Below, piece after piece: positions 35,510 to 49,605 of a stretch of DNA of 64,000 bases. The position numbers were made by a program, and so were the translations under genes. The notes beneath the pieces are model-generated. The model saw only the letters and a program-made list of their open reading frames with translations, made no database searches and was not told the DNA's origin. Within the stretch, counting starts at the first letter, position 1, and every line of letters starts with the position of its first letter. Location of the stretch: the NCBI GenBank assembly GCA_024345305.1, contig BRON01000001.1:806001-870000 (forward strand). Direction: 5' to 3'. The DNA comes from Mrakia gelida (taxonomy: Eukaryota > Basidiomycota > Tremellomycetes > Cystofilobasidiales > Mrakiaceae).

Positions 35510-36780
35510 GGAAGGGGGGTTGGGGGGGTGAGGGGAGGGGAGGGGAGGACGACGCGTCTCGGTTTTGATTTTTTGGCTTTGGTTTCTTTTCTCGTTTCGT
35601 TCTCGTTTACGTCTCTTGTAGATAGCTCTTCTTCTTCGTCTTCTCTCCCTCTTCCCCCGAATTCTATCTCCTTCTTTTTCGCCTTCCTCTAGCAGCTTCC
35701 CTTCTCCCTCTTTACGTTCGCGACGCCCTTTCTCCTTTTCTTTCCTACGATCCCGACCTTTTCTTTTCGCCGCTGGACACTCTGTCTCTCTCTCCTACTT
35801 CTACGTCGTAGTTACGTTCGATGACTCATGGAACGACCTCTTCCTTTCTTTCGAGCAAAGCAGTCGAGTGGGGAGGAAGGCGACGCGTTGATCGAGTCCT
35901 CACTCTTCTCACCTTCGACTCGTTTCGCTCAACTTCAAACGAGGAGAAACTTCCTTTCACGTGGAGCCGAAGAGACTCCCTTGGAGGGGGCATTGTAGAT
36001 CAGCACAACTCGATGAGGACGTCTTTCGAGAAGATAGAAGAAAACAGAAGAAAAAAGTAAGAAAAAAGCGTCGCGAGCTCGAACCTCCTCCTCCTCCCTC
36101 CTCCTCCTCCCTTCATCCTCCTTCTCTCACCCACCCGCACGACCTTTTCCAACCTCAACTTCCCTCAGCTATGCTTGTGCCTCACAGCTCCATCTCCATC
36201 TCCATCTCATCTCAACTCTCAGCGGAGGGGACGCCGAACGCGACATGATGAGGCTGTTCCCTCCCCCTCTCTTCTCCCTCTGACCTCCTGAACGAGAGGA
36301 CGCCGAGCTCCGCTTCCTTCCCTCGTCCTGCCCTCGACACCCACGAGCTCAGAGAAGACGAATGTACGAAGCAGAAGAGTTCGTTGAACTGGTGAGTCCG
36401 ATGGGAGCTTTGAGAGTGTGCTGGGAGAGGGAGTGAAGAAGAGCTGAAGGACGGCGTGAGCTCGAGCGTTTGCTTCCCTTCTCCCGCTCGTTCGCTCGCA
36501 CTGCTCTGAGGGAGAGAGGGATGGGGAGACGAGGAAGGCGAGGTTCTCTGTCTTGGACATGTTTGCGGGGGAGGGTAGTCCGTCCAAGCCTGGGGAACAG
36601 CAGGCGTCCGAGGGAAGGGAGGGAGGGCAAGGGAAGAAGGAGGAGGAGGAGTTGAGCTCGACGTCGTCCGTCTTTCCGCTTCCTTCGAGCTCGTTGGCTG
36701 ACTCTCTCCTTTCTTTCTCCAGTACTCAAGACTCACAAACGAGCGTGAAGAAAAGACTCTAGTATCTCATCGTCTGAACC
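35510..36780. other. Intergenic region with a probable spliced 5' leader
   Basis: It follows the PB1 gene and precedes the single-pass membrane protein, both on the plus strand. A GTGAGT donor near 36392 and a GTTGGCTGAC...TTTCTCCAG acceptor near 36721 look like a plus-strand intron in the leader of the downstream gene. An overlapping minus-strand frame (36212-36736) is open but low in complexity, and I do not call it. Confidence 0.45.
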
Positions 36781-38095
36781 ATGAGCTCGTGAGTTCAGTC
36801 GTTCTTGAGCTGTCGCTAGCTGGCTTCGAGTGCTAACGGCATCTCCTCTCCTTCCTTCTCTCTTCTCTTCCAGCTCAACGACCACTACTACGATTTCCTC
36901 ATCCTCACCTTCCAACGTCGCACTCGTCGTCGGTTCAACGATCCTCGGTCTGCTCCTCCTCGCCGGAATCCTCGCTCTCGTTCTCTGGTGGTTCTCTCCG
37001 ACCCTTCAAGCTCGAGCTCGAAATCAGCCCTCCCACGACCCTCACTCCTTCGGTCCTCTTCACATCGACGACGAGACTATCCAGCACGCACATCTATACA
37101 GCAGCAGTGGAGGGAATCACGTCGACGTCGAGACGGCATCGTCATACCTTGGGGAGGGAGACGAGGAGAAGGTTGGGTTGAACAGGGCTTGGAGTGTGGG
37201 AAGCTTCTACAAGCGATGGGGGGCGAGAAAGGAGGCTGGCGGTGATGAGTGGTGGAACCCTCTCGAGGAGGAGGAGAAGAGGAGACGAGAGTTGGAGGAG
37301 GGAACGTCGTCGTTGTCGTCGGATCATCACGTCGACGGACGAAGACCATCGAGGATCGCGAGGCTCGTGAGCGTTCGTTGGGGGTCGATGAGCGGGAAGA
37401 GACTTTCAGACGTTCAGGAATCAACTGCTGGGGAGCGACTCTCTTTCGGCGTCGAGACAGCAAGGGACCGAGGATCGATGGTTCTTCCTCCTCTCGACGA
37501 CGCGCCGACTTTCGACGACGAAGTCGATCCGTACATCCCTCCGGTCTTCTCTCCAGTCATCCCCAACGGTCCGAACTCGATCAATCATCCCTATTCGACG
37601 GCTCTCCTCCATGCAGCAAGGGCGAACTCGTACGAGGAACAGGAAGAACCAAGCCCAGCAACCCTGACGCCATCTTTTCGCTCCTACATCCACCTCATCC
37701 AACGCTCCCTCTCCTCAGCCTCTTTCGGATCCAGATCCCTCAGCGCCCTCCCTCCAGCTCAGCCTCCTACCTCCCACTCCTCCCACCTCCTCCCTCCCGC
37801 CAACGAAGACGACGAACAAGGACGCGTCGTGGCGGACGTTCAACGAACAGCCTCCTCCTCAACCTTCGGTCCCCTCCCCATCAACACCTCCAACCTTCCC
37901 TCCAACAACCACAACCTCTTCTCACCCTCCACCTCCTCAAGCCCTCAATCCTCTCCTCCCGTTTCTCGTCGCAACCAACTCCTCCTCCCCTCGCCGAACA
38001 TCTCCCCAGCAGCCTCCTTCGGATCCTCCTTCGCCAACTACGTAGGAGCGATCCAACGTTCCCTCTCTCGCTCCACCACCTTCGGAAGTAGCTAG
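36781..38095 (+). CDS. Single-pass membrane protein, Ser/Thr-rich, with an open frame beyond its stop
   Basis: I do not recognise the family. An 8-nt first exon (36781-36788, ATGAGCTC) joins in phase to 36874-38095, giving 1230 nt and 409 residues. The short Ser/Thr-rich N-terminus (S-S-S-T-T-T-T-I-S-S-S-S) precedes one transmembrane segment (V-V-G-S-T-I-L-G-L-L-L-L-A-G-I-L-A-L-V-L-W-W), then a long cytoplasmic region. This layout is seen in fungal wall-stress sensors and other signal-anchor proteins. Two related repeats carry I-Q-R-S-L-S near residues 295 and 400. The TAG at 38093-38095 ends the model, but the same frame stays open for 182 more codons (to 38641) with protein-like content. 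See findings. Confidence 0.68.
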
Positions 38096-38899
38096 ACGCG
38101 TCGTCCATCGCCGTCAGTCTCACGAGCGCCGACGAGCAGGACGTTCGGGACGACGCGAAGTGCCAGGTCGAGGGATCGCGAGTTGAAGGAGGAAGAAGAA
38201 GCGAGGTTGGTTCCCGCTCTTCCTTCCTCGTCGAGGAGGGGATTGGCGGAGGAGGAGGAGGATGAAGTGACGATGGAGAGTCATGGGACGCTTTCGGAGG
38301 AAGGGGAGATTGTTGAGGTTTGGGGGAAGGGGTCGGTGGAGACCGCGACGGCTGTTGTTGGAGTGGTCGATGAGTTGGGAGAGGGGTGGAGGCAGCCGAT
38401 GGGTGGTGTTGGTGGAGCGAAGGGAGGAGGAGGACTTGGTGGGGTGAGACCACTGCCTGTACTGGGTGGGAAGGGAGGCGGAGTGGTTCGCGACGAGGGA
38501 GGAGGAGGAGGAGAGAAGCGGGTGAAGATCAGGAGACTGCCTGTCCCTCCTACGGCGGTCAGTCAGGTAGTATCCAGCTTGGACTTTTTTATCTACTGGG
38601 ACTTTCGTTTACGGTTTTCGATCCCCTCGTTTCTTCGTTGACTGCGAAAGAAAGACGAAGGAAAGAGCGACGCGACGCGTCGCCGGCCAAACCTCCTCAC
38701 GTTGGCCTCGAGTTCCGCGTCCACACTCACGATATCGCACTCTCTCACTACGAGCTATACATCTTCGAACAACTTCTTCTGCAGCATTGTTTTTTATCCT
38801 CGCCGATAAGCCCTCGCTTTTGCCCGCGGCTTTCCAAGCTGGGCCGCCGTTCGCGTTTCTCTCCCTTCCCTCCAACTCCTTCAGCGAGCTCAAACCAGA

Positions 38900-41800
38900 A
38901 TGCAGTCTTCTTCTTCTGCTCGTGGCCCAACGGGTTCACCATCGGACACTACCGAGTCCTCCAAGAAGAACGTGGTCGTCAAAGTGTGAGTCCTGAATGA
39001 GCGAACGAAGTTGTTTGGCGAGGGAAAGGGAGGGCTGAGCTGACCTCCGCTCGTTCGTTCGTTCCTTCCCCCCTCCGTTTTGACCGGCTTCCCTCCCATC
39101 CAGAGCGTGTGTGAGGTGTAGGAGTTTGAAGGTTAGTTGCATAGGGGTATTTATTCGACTGTAGCTGTCTGCTTGGGATCAAGTTTAGTCGCGAAACGTG
39201 AGTGAGAGTCGGAGGTGAGCTCGACGTCTCCTTCCCTTCGCTCTTTTTCTCTCTCCTCGAGCTGACTTCCTTCCTTCTTTCCTTCAAGCAGCCGGATCTG
39301 GCGAAGATGATTCTCTATCAGCTCTCTAGCACTTCAAAGTGACTGGTCGTGTAGGCGGATGGCTGGTAGAAAAGGCCGACGATCTTCACAACCCGAAACT
39401 GACTCGACCTCCCTCCTTCCCTCGTTCGCTCTTGCAGGCTCGCTGCCCTGGATTCGGACCTGGAGCGTCGAAATGCTTCAAGTGCTTGAAGGCAGGGACA
39501 GAGTGCGTGGTAGAACAGCACAAGAGGGGGAGGAAGGTTGGGACGAGGTCAGTTTCTGGTCCATCAACATGAGCTGTGATTCTCGACGCGAACTCTTTCG
39601 GACGCTGACATCTCTTTCCCTTTTTTTTAAGGCTCTCGGATCCCGCCAAAGCCCTCATGAGGATGAAGTCAGCCTTCGAGATTATCGTCAACGCGGAAGG
39701 AGGAAAGGCGAACATCGACCTCCCTCCCGAACTTCAAGAAGCAGCCGCTCGACTCCTCCCCGCTTCCTCATCGAAGAAGAAGAAGCAACGATCCTCCTCA
39801 GCGAAGTCCACCACTACCTCTCCCTCCTACTCACAAGGCGCCGGACCAAGCCCTATCGCTTCCTCATCACCTCAAGAAGGAGGACCGAGCTCCCATCCCC
39901 CTCATCTGCCCTACGACTTCGCGTCCTCCTCCTCCTCCTCTTCCCACGGTCCTATCCCTCACCCCTCCCTCGCGTCGATACCCGAGTTGCACCCTTCTCC
40001 TCCAACAATATCCACGACTTCTCCCTCCAACTACCCTTTCCTCTCGCCAGGACCTCGACCTCCCTCGCCAACGTTTCACCTCCTCGAGCCGTCAGGATCT
40101 CACAGCCACCTCCACCCCTCGTCCTCCTACAACAACAACAACAACTACCTCCACTACACCTCCTCGCCATCCCTTCCTCCTTTCCCAGCTCAGTTCGCCG
40201 ATCTGGGTCCCTCGTCAAGGTCTTCACCGTCGCTCGCTCGCCTTTTCGCAATGAAGAACCCCGACGACGACGATCGGTCTGGAGCAGGGACGAGGGACTT
40301 GGATCTGTACCGCCAGGACCCCATCCATCTCGGGTACCTGACGGAAGAGGTCTCGAGAGAGCTGTTTGACCTGTGAGTCGAGACGAAACGCGAAGGCGAC
40401 GATGCGAACGAGACTCGCGTTCGGTTGCTGATCGTTTGGCTCTCGTTCTTCTCGCCCTCGTCTCTTTCTCAGGTTCATGGACTACATCAATCCTCGGATT
40501 TGCAGTTACGATAAGATCTTGCATACCCATGGTGAGCCAGAGATCGAGTTCGACGAGGAAGGGGGAGAGAGGCGCGACTCCTCGATACTGACGACCAGCT
40601 TCCTCCTGCAGACTTCGTTCGTTCGACATCGCAACTGCTGTTTTCGACCATTCTCTCCGTTGCTCTCAAGTTCTCGCCTCATGGGGATCCGACGACTCGA
40701 GCTCTGTGTTTGTCTTTGGCTCGAGATCAGGTGAGTTTTGAGTCTCTTGCTTTGTCGTTCGACGCGTCTTGGTCGACGAGTTTTCCATTCTGACTTGTTA
40801 ACTTCTCTTCGCTTCTCCCTCAGGTCCTCAGGATTGTCAGCGACGATGGATTCCGTACGGTCGAGAGCGTTCAAGCTTTGTGGGTCCTCGTTTCCCACTG
40901 ATTTGGAGACTCGACTCACGGAGAACGACGACTCTTTCGCTGACACGACCCCTCACAGGCTTCTGATGATTGAGTTCAAGGAGCCCAACGACGAGCAAGC
41001 TTACCTGTTCCTCGGCATGGCATGGTGAGTCCAATTTCACGCTTCTCGAGTCCGTCGCGACGAAGGCTGACTTCTTCGCCTTGCTGCTTTCTCGAAGTCG
41101 ACTCGCGATGGATCTTGAGCTCGGACTACCCCTCCCTCATCTCAGCGAACGGATGAACCGAAATCGATACCGTGCCTATCTCAACGCTTGGAATAGTGAC
41201 CGTAGATTCGCTGGTTGCGGACAGCACTCGAAACCGATGGCGATGGTGGAAGACAACGCCGTGAGGAACAGGTGCGTCGCGCGAACGGAACGAGCGAGAT
41301 GTGAACGAGTTGCGCTCCAATGCTGATCTCTCCTCTTCTTTCTCTCTTTCTGTAACTTACAACGTTTCAGCTTCACCTTCCACCGCAGTCCCCTCGCCAC
41401 TCCCTTCGACGCTCGTCTCATCGCCGCCGTCCATCTTCGTCGCATGCTAGCTCGCTACGATACCCTTCTCAAAGCTAACTCGGATCGACCAGAAGGACCC
41501 GACTCCCCTCCTCTCATCAACCTTCGGGATCTCTTCATGGCTGTCGAGAGCGAGCTTACTGAGTGGGGGATCTTCTGGACCGGAGAGATCAAGGCGATGA
41601 GTGAGCAGAGTGTTGCTCCTCGTCCCGAGCTCTGAGGCGACTCGGATCTAACATCAGTCCATCTTCTTCTACCTCAGACCCGGATGGATACGTTCTTCAA
41701 CTCATACTCAACCAAGAGCACGGAAAACTCCAGGTCCGTCGTTCGTTTTTCGCTGCTCGCTTCGTGGTCACTCCCGCGTCGCGTCTTTCTTCTCCTTCTT

Positions 41801-42819
41801 ACCCTCCCTCTCTTTCTTTCCTCTCTGCGTCTCTCCAGATCGCTCATCACTGGCTGTACCAAGCCTTCAGATTCCCCAACCTCCCGTGGATTGGATCCGT
41901 TGAGGATTGGGAGAGTGAGCGACGAGCTGCACTCGCGTCGTGTCTCGGCTCCTCGATCAAGATCTTGAAGGTGAATCGAGCATCCCTCCCTTCCTCGGCG
42001 CATCGTTATCAAGCTGACACCCCTCCTCTTCCGCCTCTTAGTTGATGTGCAGCGTCCCGAACGAATCGCTATCGTACTCGCCCGACACGACTCATCTTTT
42101 CTTCTCTTACGGTTCGTCACTCGGCCATACTCCCCTCTTTCCTCTGTCGTCGGCGTCGAGAGCTGATCGACGACCAATCTTCCTTCCCTCCAGCCTCCTT
42201 CTTCCTCGCCAAAGTAAGTCGCGGTAGCAGTCCCTACGCCGCCAAGTCCTTCCTGATCGTCATTGTTTCGAACCTGCAGATGTTCAAAGCTCGGCTCCTC
42301 GACATCGAGCTCTTCGAACCCTCCTCCGTCGCCTTCATCTTCGACGTCATCAGGCAAGCGGCGGAGAAGCTCGAATCAGCAACGATGGATTCGACTCACA
42401 CCATCGCTCTACACGCGACGCTCCTCCGTTCACTTCTCAACTCGACCCCTCGAGCCTCCCCTTCACCCTCTCATTCCTCCGGCAACGGTCAGGCTACCTT
42501 CTTCGGTCCAACTCCCGACCTCAACATCCCTCTAAATCCTCCCACGCTTCACTTAAGTCCGGATACGGACCCTCCCTCGCCTTTCCTCTCCTCGACGCGT
42601 CCGCTTCGAGACGCTCGACCTTCGACGCCGAACGAAGTCAACGCTGGAACGCTGGGTGGACGAGGGTTGATGTTCGCGGATCCTTCTTTCGTAGATACTG
42701 CTTCTTTCGTTGGGGAGGGAGGTCTCAACGACTTCAACTGGTTGGAGGCAGGAATGGTGGAAAACGCGCACATCGGCGAGCTAGACTTTTCACTGTTCAA
42801 CTTTCGACCTCCGAACTAG
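38900..42819 (+). CDS. Zn(II)2Cys6 transcription factor
   Basis: Fungal binuclear zinc cluster regulator. Exon 1 (38900-38985) encodes a Ser-rich N-terminus ending V-V-V-K-V. The cluster is spread over two introns: C-V-R-C-R-S-L-K, then R-C-P-G-F-G-P-G-A-S-K-C-F-K-C-L-K-A-G-T-E-C. The spacing is C-x2-C-x6-C-x9-C-x2-C-x6-C, followed by the basic linker H-K-R-G-R-K. A long Ser/Pro-rich, Asn-repeat linker follows, then about ten exons forming a helical middle-homology region (I-N-P-R-I-C-S-Y-D-K-I, A-L-C-L-S-L-A-R-D-Q, A-Y-L-F-L-G-M-A, R-L-A-M-D-L-E-L-G-L). The C-terminus ends F-S-L-F-N-F-R-P-P-N at the TAG at 42817-42819, with aromatic and acidic residues like an activation tail. The target pathway is unknown. 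Confidence 0.85.
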
Positions 42820-43380
42820 GCTAGATATGTTGCTTAGATGATCTAGTATCCGCTTCTGCGATATCTTCCTCCTATCTGTGAGTGAAAGGGAGGAAACTCA
42901 GAAGCGGAACGAACGGAAGAGACGACGGCGACGCGACGAACAATCGACCTTCTCGCTCGACCTTTTTGATGGATTCTTTCGCAAATCTCTTGGACAGTAT
43001 CGGTGACTTATATCGAAGGTACTTGGGTCGTCGGACTTGATCCGACTCTTCTTTTCTGTTGTGAACTCGAAGCGAGCGTCTTTGAGCAACGCTCGTCGAC
43101 CTGAGTCTTTCGCTCTCTTCACTCTTCTCCCTCTCTCTGCCTCATCTCTCTTCCCTGCACTTCATCTCATCACTGAGATCCGTACATCTTCCTTTTTTCT
43201 TTTTTCTTTTTGAGCGTACCAGGGCCTAGGTCCAGGCCTCGTGGGTGGATCCAGCTTCCCTTCTCGGCCGCCCCTCCTTTCTTCCCTCTGCCTACGACCA
43301 TCACGAGCATCACCTCCCTCCCTCCCTCCCTTCCCTCCTTCCCTTCGTTCTCAGAACTTTCGGAAACTTTATCCCTACTA
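42820..43380. other. Intergenic region between the two transcription factor genes
   Basis: 560 bp in tandem orientation (plus to plus). It contains a TC-rich stretch and a CTTTTTTC-type repeat near 43195-43212. It should hold the end of the Zn2Cys6 transcript and the promoter of the forkhead gene. No gene is seen. Confidence 0.45.
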
Positions 43381-44917
43381 ATGAGTCCTATCAGGGTGAG
43401 TCCTCTAGGCAAATTCTCCCTCAGTGGAGCCCTCTACAGTCGCTTTCGAATTGTGTTTGGTCGATTTACTCTTCTTTCGTCTTCCTCGCTTCCTTCTCTT
43501 CCTTCCTTCCTTCTCCAGACTTCCTCTCCCCTACACACCATCTCTACTCGTGAGCCCCTCCTCCACCTTCTCTCGACTCGTTGCTCGCCAGCCCTGAGCT
43601 GATCGTGACGGTTCTCGCTTTGGTGTTCGAACAGCCGTGCCGCCTCCCTCGTCCTCCCTCCCTCTGTCTGCTCGAGAGCATGCAGGACCGACCTACCTTC
43701 GAAGGATCAAAGCAGTCATCCTCGAGTCTCCTCAGAAGAAGCTCAGTCTCAGAGAGGTGAGTTCGCATCTCGAGCTGTAGAGGATACGTGGGAGGTGAGG
43801 GAGATGGAGTTGTTTGAACGAGTCAGCACCTGAGCTTCCTTTCGATCACCTTCGTCTCGAGCAGATTTACTCTGCTCTCGAAGCTCAGCCTGACTTCCTC
43901 AGTTCGAGAAGGAAAGGAGACAACGGTTGGAGGGTACGTAGCATCCACCCGTCGATAAGAACTCGAGACGAACGATTGCAGGTCGAGCTTGCGACTGACT
44001 TTCGTGTTCGCTCACACACTGGCAGAACACGGTCCGAAACCTTCTTTCGCTCTCCCCTGGCTTCAAGGTTCGTCCTTCTATCTACAGCTCTACATGTTCG
44101 CTCCGAGCTCATTCCTTCTTCGCTTCGACGTCTCAGAAAGTCCCAGGAGAGAAGTCGAGCGCTCCGGGTGAGTGCTGCTCCCTTTCTTCTTTTGCTTCCT
44201 TCCCTTGCCTCGCGTCCCTCTTCCGCTAACACTCTTTCGTCGTTATCTTGTTTGATCCGTGCTAGGTCGAGGCGCATACTGGACGGTCGCAGAAGACGTG
44301 AGAAGTGGTCCCTTTCTGATATTTTACAGGCCTCGACCTGACCCTCGTTCGTCCCTTTCTCTCGTCTCGTTGGTTTCATCCAGGCTGCAGAAACCTTCAC
44401 AAGAACCGAGCGACTTCGAACTGGTACTCGAGGCAAGACCAGGCAGACCAGCACTGCTTCGACGAGATCCTCCACTCGGGGAGGAGGAGGAGGAGGAGGA
44501 GGGAAGAACGACGACCAGCATCGCCTTCCCTCTCCCGATCACGTCGACATCGTCGCGTCGTTCGCCTCTCCCTCGTTCCTCCCGCACCCTCTTCCCTCCG
44601 ACACCCCTCCTCCTCCCAAGCCTCTCCCCTTCCTCTTCCCTCTCCCATCGGTAAACCCTCTCTCCTCTCCAACCCTCCACGTCCTCCCCCAAGACCTTCA
44701 CCAACCAAACATCGTCCCTCTCCCCCTCCTCTCGCCACCTCTCTCCACCTCGTCGTCGTCGTTCTCCCCTCCTCCCGTTTGGGTCGAGCTCGAAGAGGAA
44801 GTCATGGGATCAACGAGTCCTTCTGGAGGATGGGTCTTCTGCGAGAGAGTCAGCTTGATGAGGAGCACGCTTCACGAGGGTGGGAGCGAGAGTGGAGTGG
44901 AGGGAGAGTCGAGTTGA
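43381..44917 (+). CDS. Forkhead transcription factor
   Basis: Eight exons (43381-43395, 43519-43549, 43635-43756, 43865-43933, 44026-44067, 44137-44167, 44266-44297, 44384-44917) sum to 876 nt and 291 residues. The winged-helix domain spans roughly residues 35-105: Y-L-R-R-I-K-A-V-I-L-E-S-P-Q-K-K-L-S-L-R-E-I-Y (helix 1 and 2), then G-D-N-G-W-R-N-T-V-R-N-L-L-S-L (recognition helix; most forkheads have N-S-I-R-H-N-L-S-L, so the His is replaced by Asn-Leu here), then F-K-K-V-P and G-R-G-A-Y-W-T-V (wing). The remainder is Pro-rich and basic after a poly-Gly run. The first codon (exon of 15 nt) is a model choice; an earlier start is possible. Nuclear DNA-binding regulator; targets unknown. Confidence 0.85.
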
Positions 44918-45270
44918 GGGAGCGAGTCGAGTCGTCGCGTCGGAGGAAAGCAGGTTCGAGTTGGAGGAGGAGGTTGTTCTCAAATCAGTTTGTTGTTATG
45001 TTGTTTAACGATTCTCGCATCTATCTCTATCTATGTATCGTCGGTTTCTCGTCCAGTCCAGGCGGCCAAGGCGAGAAACGAGTCGTCCTCGACGAGCGAG
45101 CAGCAGACGGGTCGAGGCGCGTCAACTGTTCTCTTCTCCGTCCTTCGCTTGCTTTCCGAACGCTCGAAAGGGTGCGAGAGAAAGAGCAAGCATGGTCATA
45201 AAAGATTGTTAAAGATGTTGTAGAGATGTGCGAAGGTCGAGTTGAGGCAGGACGAGATCCGAGAACGAGC
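44918..45270. other. Convergent intergenic region
   Basis: The 3' ends of the forkhead gene (plus) and Hsp70 copy 1 (minus) meet here. An ATC/TATC-rich run lies near 45015-45040. Nothing else is seen. Confidence 0.45.
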
Positions 45271-49261
<3,991 letters not shown>

Positions 49262-49605
49262 CGTGGGAGTCTGGGTCTGGTCCTTGCTAGACCTGGTTCG
49301 GTTGGGAAAAGGGGAAGGGGAGGGGACAGAGATGGGTGGGAGGAGAAGAGAAGGTCGAGCGAGGAGTTCGGACTCTGTGCTGGGAAAAGGAAGAGGGGGG
49401 GAAGGGAGGACGACGCGACGCGTTCTTCGCTCCACAGTGTGTTATCCGAGCAGGCGCATCTATGGTTCTATGTAATGTATAAGCAGAGGAGAGAAGAAAG
49501 CGCATCTTAAAAGGCCGAAAATGTCCATGGGGAGAGAGAGAAAGAGAGAAACGGGCGACACGCGCCTCGATGAAAACCAAAACGAAACGAAAGCAAACCA
49601 GGTCT

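Noticed and set aside
36212..36736. Minus-strand open frame of 174 codons, Ser/Pro-rich
   Set aside because: It overlaps a plausible plus-strand leader intron, is low in complexity, and has no splice partner or conserved-looking core.
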